The notes under the pieces are model-generated. The model was not told where the DNA came from, searched no databases, and saw nothing but the letters and a program-made list of their open reading frames with translations. DNA of 64,000 bases. Origin: Casuarius casuarius (taxonomy: Eukaryota > Chordata > Aves > Casuariiformes > Casuariidae). Positions 12,840-25,690 of this stretch are shown here, piece after piece. How positions within the stretch are numbered: position 1 is the first letter of the stretch; every line of letters starts with the position of its first letter. A program made the translations under genes and the position numbers. Where the stretch lies: assembly GCA_003342895.1 (NCBI GenBank), contig PTFA01000369.1:186001-250000 (forward strand). Reading direction: 5' to 3'.

Positions 12840-14020
12840 GAGGGGATATCAGTGGATGTTGTCTACTTGACTTCAGGAAGGCTTTTGACACTGTCTCCCA
12901 TAACATCCTCATAGACAAGCTCAGGAAGTGCGGGCTAGGTGAGTGGACAGTGAGGTGGATTGAGAACTGGCTGTAGGGCAGAGCTCAGAGGGCTGTGATC
13001 AGTGGTGCAGAGTCTAGTTGGAGGCCTGCAGCTAGCGGTGTCCCCCAGGAGTCAATGCTGGGTCCAGTCTTCTTCAACTTAAGCATCAAGGACCTGGATG
13101 AAGGCACAGAGTGCCTCCTCAGCAAGTTTGCTGATGATCCAAAACTGGGAGGAGTGGCTGATACACCAGAGGGCTGTGCTGCCATTCAGAGAGACCTGAA
13201 CAGGCTGAAGAGATGGGCAGAGAGGAACCTCATGCAGTTCAATGAAGCAAAGTGCAAAGTCCTTCACCTAGGGAGGAATAACGCCATGCACCAGTACAGG
13301 TTGGGGGCTGACCTGCTGGAAAGCAGCTCTGCAGAGAAGTACTGGGGGGTCCTGGTGGACAGCAAGTTAACCATGAGCCAGCAATGTGCTCTTGTGGCCA
13401 AGAAGGCTAGTGGTGTCCTGGGGTGCATTAAGAAGATCCTTGCCAGCAGTTTGAGGGAGGTGATCCTCCCCCTCTACTAAGCCCTAGTGAGGCCACATCT
13501 GGAGTACTGTGTCCAATTCTGGGCTCCCCAGTACAAGAGAGACATGTAACTACTGGAGAGAGTCTGGTGTAGGGCTACAAAGATGATTAGGGGCCTGGAG
13601 CATCTCTCCTGTGAGGAAAGGCTGAGAGAGCTGGGCCTGTTCAGCCTGGAGAAGAGAAGACTGAGGGGGGATCTTATCAATATATACGAATATCTTAAGG
13701 GAGGGTGTAAAGAGGATGGGGCCAGACTCTCTTCAGTGATGCCTAGCAATAGGACAAGAGGCAACAGGCACAAACTGAAACACAGGAAGTTCTATCTGAA
13801 CACGAGGAGAAACTTCTTTACTGTGAGGGTGACTGAGCCCTGGAACAGGTTGCCCATAGAGGTTGTGGAGTCTCCTTCTGTGGAGATATTCAAAACCCAC
13901 CTGGACGCGATCCTGTGCAACGTGCTGTAGGTGACCTTGCTTGAGCAGAGTGGGTTGGACTAGATGATTTCCAGAGGTCCCTTCCAACCTCAACCATTGT
14001 GTGATTCTGTGATTCTGTGT
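12840..14020 (+). mobile_element. CR1 LINE, 5'-truncated copy 1 (decayed reverse transcriptase and 3' tail)
   Basis: Sense-strand CR1 retrotransposon piece covering the second half of the reverse-transcriptase ORF through the 3' end. Readable motifs include [24 protein letters not shown], the catalytic FADD box at 13127-13138, [21 protein letters not shown], and [14 protein letters not shown] before the ORF2 stop at 13928-13930. The short 3'UTR ends in the CR1 tail, two TGATTCTG-type units near 14002-14020. The frame is broken by a one-base deletion near 12866 and by in-frame stops at 12974-12976, 13478-13480 and 13547-13549, so it is dead. The left edge is approximate, where similarity to CR1 fades. 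CR1 elements normally integrate 5'-truncated, which fits. Confidence 0.95.
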
Positions 14021-16063
14021 GGTAGTTACAAATAATGAATGGTGTAAGTGTTGACTGAAGCTCACGCTTTAGGATAGGATTCTGTCCGGAAAGAGGGCAC
14101 AACGGTATTGTGTTGTAGGTAAAAGGGATACAGCAAAAGAAGGGGGGTGCTCAAGTAGATGTTCAGTTTCTTCTTAGAGAAGAGAGTAGACATACTTTCC
14201 TTATGTGCTCTGCTACTTGTCTGCAATTTGGTTGAGATCTACTTACTTCCAGTAACTTCTGAACTCAATGTCTTTTCAGCTGTCCAAGGCAGAGTCTACA
14301 CTGTAATGTGAAAAATGGCCTCAGATGTGACTTTAAGCATCCTGGGACCAGTGTTTCACATGTTTTCTATCCCCGTTAATGTCTGTGACTTGGCTGAAGC
14401 CTCAGTGGTGCTTAGTAGAAGCTGTACTTATGTCTGTTTGTGGTACTCCTGTCACTGTATGCTTGGAAAAGAGCTTGAGCCTACACTAAGTATCAGCATA
14501 TTCTTGAACTCTGTCTTCCAGAGAGCTCCAGGGTTTAGGTAAAGAGGGACATGAGCACAGGCATAAGGGATTAGGGTGTTGATGGTGGGTGTTCCTCATC
14601 TTCATACTGGACTCAGATTCATTCTTTGACATTGTAAATATATTCAAAGAGATGAATGAACTTTTGAGTAATTGGTGCTGTATTCACAGTTGGTTAGTGT
14701 TGTTCCTCTGCTTCCCACAGCATATTTATGGAGCAGTCTCTCTGTGAGGATTCACATTTCCCAGCAAATCAACTCCGCACTGAAACATTGCCTCAAGTAA
14801 GCTCAAATAAGAAGCAATAGACCACATCCTGATTTATTTCATTGTTTGGAGTAGGGGTCTTTTGTGTTGGGATGATCTTGCAATATGCTTAATAGCTTTT
14901 GCATGGCCTCCACAGATAAGAGTGACCTATATTTTAATAATGGTTATGAGCTTCAGAGATAGATGTCTTGATAATGCACTTTGGATGAATCTGCAATTGC
15001 ACATCTTATGAAATACTGCAAAAGAGCATCATAGCAGACTATGCTTTCACTTTAGTTCAGATAGCCTCTGGATTATTTAAATTAACCAAACAGCTTTAAT
15101 TTGAAGAGGCAAGTATGCAGGCTAAGAATATGTGGAGCATGGTAACCAGGCTGTAACCAGGTCTCTTACTCTTCTTCATATAAGATGGCTAAGGTTCAGA
15201 GAGTGCAAAGGAGAAGGAAATAATGTGAAAGCTGATTTTGCCAGATAGGTAAAGACTTATTCACACTGGAAGAATCTCCAGCTGGGAAAATCTATGGTTG
15301 TTAAAGCCTTCGTGCCACTAGAATAGAAAAAAGGTTTGGCTCAGAGAAGAGAATCTAGCTCAAAGAACTTAAAATAAATATCAGATGTCAGAGCTGTGAC
15401 TTAATTGTTTAGCTAAGTAGATCATGTGAATTACACACAGATTGAGGATCTGTTTTTGCTTCTATTGAAATCAAGGAGAACAGAATGAGGCCATACTCTT
15501 CTTCTAGTGTCTTTCAGCCCTCAAAATTCTGTACTTGTGAATATGACAGCTCCTGGGGTCATTTCTTGTACTAGTCGGGAATCCCAGAGAGCTGCTAGTA
15601 ATACTTTGTGTTTTATTACTGTAGACATAAGCTAAGGCTCTAAACAAAATGTATTTCCTTAGTTGCTCTTGTTTTTTGTTTTGAAATTTGATATTAAATT
15701 TCAAACGATGACACCTAAGATAAGCATTGAAATTGGAACTCCAGTTTCAGATGTCAGTTTTTCACAGCAGCCAATTTTAGAGATACTTTGAGACATATAC
15801 TAATTTTACTCTTTTTAACGCATTCTCAGATGAAATCTCTGATAGCCTCAAAATTATGCTTATGCCCCAACTCAAAGGTATTAGCTTAAAAATATCCCCC
15901 TGTGTAACTGTACTAATCTGATAGCCTGATAACTTTATTGTGAAAATTTTAATTTTTTCTTCCCTAACAAATGTGTCAGAGGTGTTTGTTACCTCTATGA
16001 ATAAAAACAAATAAAATATTTTTTTCTTTTATAGATATTTACTTTGGCAGTTTAAAATTCCCC

Positions 16064-16091
16064 ATTAGATTAAAATATATATATATCTAAT
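16064..16091. repeat. AT-rich inverted repeat around a (TA)n run
   Basis: ATTAGAT (16064-16070) and ATCTAAT (16085-16091) are perfect reverse complements flanking a TAAAATATATATAT spacer. Probably a fortuitous cruciform-prone microsatellite. Confidence 0.75.
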
Positions 16092-19000
16092 CATGAAGGC
16101 TCTGCAGAAGGGGGTAAGCAATCAGAAGAGAGATAGTCTCAGCTGAAAACTTTAAAGAATTGTTTAGATATAATCAAAATTAAAATTACTTAGAGCTGAC
16201 TGTTAGTCTTACATTCAGGGGGAAGTGAAGGATGTTGGAAGAAGGCTCCACGTGTGGAATTGAAAATATATGTCCATTACCTGGCTAAGAGCCTGCACGT
16301 AGCTCTAGTGACAGAAAGAAATACTGGTAGACAGGTGACAGGAAGAAAAGCATTTGGAAAGATCTACAGCCAGTTAGTATGTCAATACAGACCGACATAT
16401 ATTTCTGTAAACTCTGCTGGATAATGAATGACTGTTGGTATAGCATGTTGCTGATGGCATTGTAAATGAATAGAATATAAAGAAATGTCTTAGTAACATA
16501 ACACATTTTTTTGGATGGAAGATACTGTGGGAAATATTCTGATTAAATAGGGCAATTTTTAGGTGCTGGTCTCTGCATTCAGACCACAGAGGGCATCAGA
16601 GGATGTGAGGGAGAAAAGCGGGGGGAGGTACCAAAGAGCTGTTTCACTATTTCAGCTGAGTGCCCACAACAGGCCAGAAGTGTTACAGAGGCACTAACAG
16701 GCTGCCCCACTGCTGCAAGCACCTCTGTCCCCTGACTCCAGGGATTTGGCCTCTCCAAACTCATGATGATGATCATAATATTAATGATACCATTACTACA
16801 GTCTTTCAACCAGCAACAATGTATGATTTCCCTTCCTCACAAGTGTGTCTGAGCACTTAGCAATTATTCTCCATTCAAAAATGAGTTAAGCAAAGAAAAA
16901 TCAAGAGGTTGGGGAGGTGGGAGGAGGAACATAATATTATCAGTGTTAAAAACCTGAATAGTTGACAGTAGGCAAAGCTATCCTCTCCATCCCCTCTCCC
17001 TAGCACTTTGGACCTGATGAAATGCTTCATCTATAGCTTGAGTAAGCTAACTTCCTTCATCCTTGGGTTATTTCTTTCCCACAGTTCAGTGCCCAGGCTC
17101 AGAGGAACTAACTCTAGGGATAATCTGTTGCCCTTAAGAAGGTGTTGAACTGGATGCTGGCAACCTCTTTCAAGCTGTAAATAGTCACTGCTCTGCTGAG
17201 GTGGGAAGGCCTCCCTGGAATTATTGTTCATGCCGTTGGTTGTCTTCACAGCAAGGATTGCTGCTAACTATTCCTGTCACTCCCTCATCCTATTCACAAT
17301 TTGGCAGAGTCCAGCCAAGGTGAGGAGGCTAAAGGAAGCTCAGGCCAGGGAGCAGGCAAAGAGCAACAGCTGAGGAAGAGCAGGGAAGGGGCAGGGAGGA
17401 ACACCCCTGCCCACTGCTCTCCGAACAGCGAGGAGGATCCTGCCGTTGGATGTGAATAGTCTTTATCACCCTTCCATGACAGTCTCTTGGTGCCCATGAA
17501 ATCCCTCCTCTTCTTCACCTGGGCACACCCTGCACAGATCAGGGAGCTTTTCACTCATGTTTAGAGTAGGTCCTGCTCTCCCACTGTGGCTGACCAGGTA
17601 CTGGTGTTTCCTCTTGATTTCTGTCACTGGAGCAAACAGGCAGCTGAGTCCTTGTGCCCACTTAGATGTCCACAACAGCCTGAACAAATAAGGGCACCTG
17701 AAGGACGGAGAGGAGCAAATTCTCTGGAGAAGGCAGTTCAAATCCCTACTTTCTTATAAGAGATTTCCTGGATGTTTGCTGTCCTCTGCTTTCATGTCTC
17801 ATATACTTACAGAGGTCCAGCCTGAGGATATGGGATTGCTGCTATTTAACCAAGATGATTAACCAAGATTGTAGTCCTAAGGCTCAGCTCTGCTCCCTCA
17901 TGTCCCATCAAGAGTGTGGAAGATATGGAAGGGACCTTTGTTGCTAAAGTCCTGTTTGCCCTTACACAGCACAACTTACTAGCAGTATCAGCAGGCTCGG
18001 TTACCTCTGATTACTGTTTTTCTCCCAATGGACACAAGCTGCATACTTGGATTTAAAAAATCCCTTATCACTGAATTTTAACAATCTTATTTTTTCAGTT
18101 TTTGTCACTAGTATTGTGAGAAGGATGAAAAGCATCCCTCCTCCCTCTCATGTTGTTCTAGAAGGTAGCATTTTTTTACCCCCAGACTGAGTTTGCTAGT
18201 TCTACATCCTTGTAGCTTCTTTTTTTTTTCCTCTCTCTAAATCACTCAAGCCACTGGCTTTTGAGCCTGTCAGCCTTCTCTACTACTCAGATTACTGGAG
18301 GGACTTATTTAAAAATAGTTTTCCCCCATAAGTTCGGAAGAATTGACCTAGATTATGACTGAGGACAGGAACGATAAGTAGTTGTCCATCTCCTGTGCTT
18401 TCTATCCTGGGTGCTGTCAAGGGTAGAAGATGAATGCCAAATGTTACGTGGCTATTTCTCTTTTTTTTTCTCTCTCTTCCTTTTGGATGTGTTCCAGCCT
18501 CTACCCTTGTACTGCCACGGGTGCTTTCGTTATAGTATGGTACACTAATGTAGATAACAGAGAATGAGAAACTGAGACAACACTAGTGTTTGTTTTGTCT
18601 CAAGGGTGGTCTCGTAAGTTCCCTCATAGACAGCTAAAAGTTGGATTATAAAAGAAAAAAACCTTCTATCCCTCCAAACCACCAGCAGCATAATAGCATG
18701 AAAAAAAGCAAACTCAGGCAAAGTTAGTATGTGTTTGCTTTGTTTGCTCTTACTGTTTAGATCTTGTGAAAGGTTCTGTTGAAGGACTAATTTCATCTGA
18801 AATGTAAAAAACTTGAGATAAAACTTTGCTTCTGAGGACTTTGTATCACCTTCACCTTCCCTTTCCTTGCAGGAAACAAGGCAGCTTTCACACGGATTGG
18901 GCTTGGGAGGGTCTGTATTAGCAAGAGTGACATGAAGCTAGTGGTAATAGCACAGGAGCTTTCACCTGAGCACTTGCTTTCATTGTGTCCTATGAGATCC

Positions 19001-22000
19001 AGTAAGGAGTTACATGGATTATGGGGCTGAAATACTAGCTTTCTAAGGAAGAGGACAAACTTCACTTCCATTCACTTTCTACCACAGATGAACGGAGAGG
19101 AAACTTCACCAGTGAAGAAAGTTTGGAATTTTTGTTTTCTTGTGTAGAGTGGAACAAGAAGCTCAGCTTCTCATGTGAATGAGCACATGTGCCTTCTGAG
19201 AAAGCATCACAATTGTGCTCCTGACATTTTGGAAAGAGAAATTTAAAGTGTTTTTTTAAACTACTTCATGACATACACCTCAGGTTAATTAATGATTTTT
19301 CATGAAAACAGCAGTGTTTTAAGACCTGGAACATCTGAAAAGAAGCTAAAAAATGGGTATTCGTTTCATAGAAAAACAGATGAATTTGTAGGATGGTAGT
19401 TACAGCTTTTTCCCGTGCTTGAAATGTGACAAGGAGCTTGAGACATTTCATTTCTAATTCCATGCACTCCTTTGTATTGTAGTAATAAATAAATACAATT
19501 AATTAAGAAACTAACACCGTTTAATAAATTGACATAAACAAAGAATGAAGGAGTTAGTAATAACACACTGTAACAAACAAATGTATCTCCTGCTCAGGAT
19601 AAAAGAGTGTATCCTCATGTGGTATCTTTATGACCTTACATAGTCTTTATGTAGTACATAGCGTTTAATCAAAAGGACACCGGGGGGTGAGAGTAGTGAG
19701 GATTCCAGGAGAAATTCCTCTCTCTTAGGCGCCTGTAGGCTGTGACCTAATGGGGATAATAGTACACAGGATGTATATGAGAAAGTTATTCATTGAATTA
19801 AACCTAGTATCTGACACTTAGAATCATATGACTGGAACCTACTGGGTTTATTAACTCCAGCCATCTGCTATTTCAGGCAACGTGTCCTAGAAGCTTGTTC
19901 ATAAACTTTTCTAAGAACTGGAATGTTCCTAGCTAATGTAAGACTTGTCTTGCCTGTTTATCACTTAGCAGAGATAAATAAATATCCCTTTCTTCTTGAA
20001 GAAAGTTCCAAGTCACGTTAGCCTTGCTTTTTTGTGTTACTATTTATATTGTATTCTAGTATGTACAGTCTTCCATACTATTTATAAGAGTGTTGCTAAG
20101 ACTTATTGTCCCCTTGCTAAAATAAAGGTTATACATCCAACCTACTGAAATCAAATTTCTAAAGTTAGTCATCTGGTGCCTTATCTTGGTACCCATCTCA
20201 AGGACTCTGTAGTAATAATACAGATTGTCAATTGAAAAATATTCGGGTCCAGAAAACCTTCCTTAATACCCTGGCAATTCCATTCATGGGGTGTTGATGA
20301 GTGAGGGGGACTATGCAGCTGTGAGTGAAAGTGGAATGTGACCCCAGTCACTATAAAAATGTAACTCTTCAAACTGTTTCAAGACTATTTTTAGAAATCT
20401 TAAAAAGAATGCATTCCAAACAAAAGGGGATGGACTAGAAATGGGATATTTCAAAGCTATGCCAAATTGTAGTGCACAAATGTCAATCCCTGAAACAAAT
20501 GTTTCCAGGACATGTAAACAGTTCTAGACAAAAACAAGGCAGGCTGATTTAGGAAAGCAGCATGCCTTTGCTGTTTATATATATTTTTAATGTGTTTCTT
20601 TTCTCATTTTGCTACTGCCTGTAGAAGGTGTCCTTATCTGTTTTTGTGATCTGTTTTAGGAATCCCTTCTTACAGTACTTTTTGTATTTTGTAAAATGTT
20701 TAGTATTTGCAATACTGTAATTTTGGTAGAATCAGATAGAGTGCAGTTCCCCCCCGAGAATTCCACGTGAATATTAATCCCCCTGGCTTTGAGGGAGCGA
20801 CTGGTGTAGACGAGCCTTAGCACGACAAGTGAGAGCTGAGGAGTGTAGCCCAGTAAAGACTCTGGGATAAGAGTGAATGGTTGGCACTACACGTGGTGGG
20901 CTGGCAGAGGGAAGAGAGGAGAAAAGTAGAAAGGGTGACTACAGGCAAGACTGGGTTTTACAAAGCTGGTGCTTCATTTTATGCCCATCTTTAGCACATT
21001 TAAGAACTACACTGGTTTTTCTAAATGTAGTGCTCTTGTCAGTGGTGACTGAAATGGTAAACTTGTATCAACCATAGTGAAAGCAGGCACTGTTAGGTTT
21101 TCTCTTTGAGGTCATGCCATAATCCATGTCAGATCCCACTTTATTGTTCAAGCTCTTAATACCCGTTTGTTACAAAATAAATTTTACAGAAATAAATTCC
21201 TAATTTTGTATTTGTAACACCAGATACTCTATTCATAACTAAAGTTGTGAGAATTTTAAAAGATACAAATTACTCAACTTTTTTAAATGGGATACTATTT
21301 GCCATGCTCACATGAGAAAAGTATTATTGGAATGAATATCAGGGAAAGTAAGTAACTAACTAATTTAAGTATCCTTAGAAACATAGTTTCAAACTTGGAC
21401 AAGTAATAAGTGTGGAAGCATTTCTTTGATGTGGATTAGCAGAAGTAGCATTTTAGGACTGACTAATGAAGTACAATCAAATATCATAGTTTGCATTCCA
21501 AATATTCTTTACAAATAAAGTCAAAATACTGAATAAAGATTTTATGGACAGCAAACAAATCCAAAGAGTTTAAAAAACTATTTATATCTACTCTTAGGGA
21601 AATAGAAGATAAACTGACCAAATCATTTATTGTAAATTCTTAATTGCACTCTATTTGTAACCGTTAAGCTCTAGACTACACTTTGTATTGTGAGAAGTAA
21701 AAGAATGGCTCTTCTTGGGTGGAGTAAATGGGAAGCCTAGTAAACGCAGCTCTCAGAGCAGAAAAGATAGGCGTGAGTACATTCAGCATATTCTACATTC
21801 AGTAGATGGCAGTGGTATGCAATTGTAGATTAATTTAGGATTTTCTCTTGAGCAGACAGTGTTCTCTCTCTGAAACCAAGCAATGTTGTTTTGGGGTTTG
21901 TTCATGGTTTTTTTGAAAAAATACTAAGACATCAGATAATTTTTCACATATTGGAACAGACAGTGATAGGAAATGCTAAAAATCTTTGTTAATTTATTGA

Positions 22001-22291
22001 AATCTTCATTACACACCACTTGTAAGCATCTGGTAAACTTTGAATTTCAGACAATATTATTACACAGAGAAAGGAATACATCTGTCTGGAGCATTAAATC
22101 ATTTTCTATCCCTGTCCAATGGAAATTAATATGTACTCATCAAAGTCTCAAACTAAATGTATTCAGTAAGTGGGAATGGTGTGTGTTACTTAACAGAAGC
22201 GGTGATACAATGACTTCTCAGAATGCAGTGCGCAGAAATAGATAGTTTATCTTTTCTAAAGGAATCAATTGCAAGTCTGCTGGGGGAAAAT

Positions 22292-22316
22292 GGTGTGTGT
22301 GTGTGTGTTTGTGTGT
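22292..22316. repeat. (GT)n microsatellite
   Basis: GTGTGTGTGTGTGT with one T interruption (GTTTGTGTGT). Confidence 0.9.
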
Positions 22317-25300
22317 AAACAAATTACTGAGGCAATTAAATTATTATAAAGCTTTTAATTGCGGAAAACTGGAAGAAAAAGAACAAAACAAAAGCAGAAA
22401 TATAGTGTATGTGGTAGAAACCACAAATGAGGAGACTGACAAGAATTAAATTACATCATTTAAGCAGGCATTTTCTCACATGGCAGCTATTTCTAACAAA
22501 AATAATAGAAAACGTTTAATGATTTATGATTTTTAATGATGGAAGGAATTGCTCTCTGTTGCACAAAGTGATGGTTTTCTTGCCTCCCTATGGAAAACTG
22601 CAATAGAAAATACATTAAATATGTCAGACTGTGAACTGAGTTGTAACACAACCACAGATTTGTCCTGAGGATATGGAGCACGCTTGGATAGATCCCAGAA
22701 TCAATTGTTGGACCCTGAGTAGAGAATACCAATGTCACACATTTTGAACAAAGAGCTGTGTACTCTGTTTCTCTGCCATATTAGACATCACATGAGGATC
22801 CAGAGAAACATTTAAATCTATATTAATATGGCTATTGTTTACAGAAGAAAAAGTAATACCATTTTGGTTGCAATGAGATAGCAGCAGCTAGAAGTGTGAA
22901 ACGTGAACTATCACCAAAGCTGCTGGAAATCCTCAGATTTGCAGACAAGACCTTCGTCCAGCTGTGGGTCCAGGAGTAATAATTTTAAGCAATATGATCC
23001 CAGCCAAAGTATGATGATGAAAGTAGGAAATTAAGATATTTAAATTCATCATAGTACTGAAGACAGAAATATATGTCATTCCTTAATCCAGCTCTACTTA
23101 ATATCAGCTGCTGTTGAAGGCTGCTCTAGCAACCATTTTCCAGAGCACCAGGAACCAGTGGGGTGGCAAATTCTTTTGCCAAGGAATGGGATCAACCCCC
23201 TGTAATAGCTACCCACAGTGGTGACCACATATTACCTTCTCCATCTAGCAGAACTATCTGGATCGGATCTCTACGTCCATCCTTCTTTCTCCATTTATGC
23301 ACAGGATCTTTTGCCACATGATTCCTCAGAGTAGCCTAGATCCAGGCATGACCAGTAAACAAATCAGATATCGTGCTAGGAGAACACAATGCACTTGCTA
23401 CATACACTTAATCTCTTAGAAATAAACCACCAGCCTATGCCACCGCAGCCAGCAAATATCTGTGAAGAAGTCAAGAGTGTTGGGAAGGAATTAATGTACC
23501 AGAATGACATGCCTCTATTCCTGACCATTTGGGGCTTAGGTCTATTCCCCCTCTGTGGTCTGAAGAGGTACAAAGCAGGACTGGGCTTTTCACCAAACCC
23601 CATTCTAAGGAAATGTGTGACACTGAAAGTAGTTAAATGCCTGTGGTTTACTCAACATCACACCTTACTCTTATCAAAATGGATGTTAATTTTTTTTCCA
23701 CTACGATGCCTTATCTTTGTACTGTTTTCTATTTCACTTGTTGATTTTGAGTGAAACATTGCTATAGAAGCTTTTCATCCCTTCCTAACATTTGTAGAAA
23801 TTATCCTATATTTAAAATCAAGCAATGAAGGGATGATTCCAGTCATTATGGTTTTTGAATGTCTTTTGTGGTTTCTTTAAAAGCCCTGTTTTCTTAAAGA
23901 TTTCATTTATTTTTAAGAAAAAGTACAATCATGCTGATGATGCTTTTATCCTGGCATCATGATGTCATTCCATTCACTTGTCTTTGGAGTATATCACTTC
24001 ACTGGATATTTTTCTCTGGTTTCTGTCAATTTTCACCTCTACTGCTTAAGTCCTTTTGACACCTTACTAGTTTCTTTATGAATTTGCATTTGAAAGATTT
24101 TATTATCACATTTATCCCCACACATTTTATTTTTACATAAACAAATTCCATCTTGGCATTACTTCATGAATGCAAACTTATTACTAGTGTTTTACCTTGT
24201 AATAATGTCACAGTAGGCAAGGGTTGCCATCTTTAGGCACTGTGGGGACGTTCTAGTAAAGAAAAGACTCATTCAAGTAAATGGACTATTTCTGTTTTAA
24301 CAAGTACTCCTGGCAGTTTTACTGACAGTGTTCCAATATTTATAGAAGCGTGATATTTCTATCACTGCAAGGTTTATTCCTATACCACAAACAAATATAG
24401 ACTGTGTTTAAGTGGAAGCTTTGCAGAGTCTTGTCCTTCAGACTGTCACTTTTAATTAAAACTTTACTAACACATACTGTGTTGTAAGCCATTTCATGAC
24501 ATGAAGTGGTCCTCTGGGGGAAAATTGACACTGATAATATATCTTGGACTATATGCATTATATTTTTAAACACATTTCTGTAAAATGGTTATCATTTTAA
24601 CTGCCTAGCTGTGTTAAATAACTGCTTAAATGCTTATGTAGAACAACATAAAAGCAAAAAAGTCTATTATTCCATTATGGGACCTGTCATTTTGAAGAAT
24701 GTTATACAAAATAACCATGGATATCCTGAATATTAACAGTGGATATTCTGAAAAAATGACAATTAGTAAACCTGGCTAAGGCTGCCAAACTTTAAATATT
24801 GGAACTGAAAATGAAATGTGTTGTGGGGGACACTTTAGCATCTGCTTGTAAGTTTGACAAATACTATTTAGGTGGAAGACAAAGTCATAGTGTGAATGTC
24901 ATTTCCATTTTTATCTTCTGTTGGATATCCTAACCTTTTCCTGAAACGTTCATCTGCCATGGAGTTTTCCCTGAATGCCACTACATACCTTTAGAGTTGA
25001 TTTTTTACTTTTTTTTTAGTAGTTGAGGAAAAATACTTTGGGTTTTGGGATTTTTTTCTTTTTTAGATGCATGAATATTCTTACAAAAACAAAAGATTAA
25101 GATTCTTAATGATTTTTTTTTCCTATGTGAAAAGATAAAGGGACTCAACCAATGAAGCAGAGCCTGAGCTCTGCTATTTCGCATTTTATACACTTGCCTA
25201 CTAGTTCAGTGCATCTGGGGATGTTCTAGAGCCTCTTGGTGTGGACCCAGGCTGTGCCAACAGAAGGAGCGTTTTTTGCTAGCTGATTTAAACTGCTCCC

Positions 25301-25466
25301 CTCAGTGAACTCTAATAAGCAAGGGATGCCTGCTGTAGGAGTAACTGAAGTTAAGATCTTGATTTTTCTGCCTACGGGATATCACCTGAGGATGTGGAGT
25401 TTTCGCACCCCAAGCCAACAAGCCATGTGTGGACATGGCCCTGTTTCAGTGCTGCGAGCACGTCTC

Positions 25467-25690
25467 TTGTTATTTGTGCTGCATCAGGACGTGAATTTTC
25501 TAGGCATGATCGTGGCAATATGGTGCAGGACACAGTGCAAACACGGTAAAAATCAGCATGTGCCGAACAGGCAAAACGTAGAGAGACCAAAGGCACAGAA
25601 AGGTGAAATGCCCCATCCCAGGTTACGCAGCTATATCTATGCTGCAGGTTAAGCATGTGCCTGAGCCCCGGGCTTGGGCTCCTTTAGTCT
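25467..25690 (+). mobile_element. Ancient MIR-type SINE (amniote MIR), decayed
   Basis: The segment follows the order of the amniote MIR consensus as I remember it. It has a GATCGTGGC block, then GTGCAAACACGGTAA, then AGGCACAGAAAGGTGAAATG, then CCCAGGTTACGCAGC, then a GAGCCCCGGGC block. The AGGCACAGA-AGGTGAA-TG and CCCAGGT-AC-CAGC parts are the clearest. Divergence is high with several small indels, as expected for a SINE older than birds. Chance open frames of 94-115 codons on both strands overlap it and are not genes. Edges are approximate. Confidence 0.55.

Larger units (their letters stand above)
14021..25466. other. No recognised gene; AT-rich unique DNA
   Basis: No exon, RNA gene or repeat family is supported here beyond simple repeats. 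The stretch at about 17030-17760 is richer in G and C and in purine/pyrimidine runs than its surroundings, but all frames examined contain stops. A 121-codon frame at 23389-23754 shows no domain I recognise. Confidence 0.6.

Noticed and set aside
12995..13930. Open frames of 161 and 115 codons as host genes
   Set aside because: They are one decayed CR1 reverse-transcriptase frame interrupted by stops, not host genes.
13079..14102. Minus-strand open frames over the first CR1
   Set aside because: Antisense shadows of the CR1 ORF; no independent coding signal.
23389..23754. 121-codon + strand open frame
   Set aside because: An opposite-strand open frame overlaps it, there is no domain, and no initiation or splice context was found.
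25305..25656. Overlapping open frames on both strands (94-115 codons)
   Set aside because: They overlap the MIR-like SINE and are explained by it.
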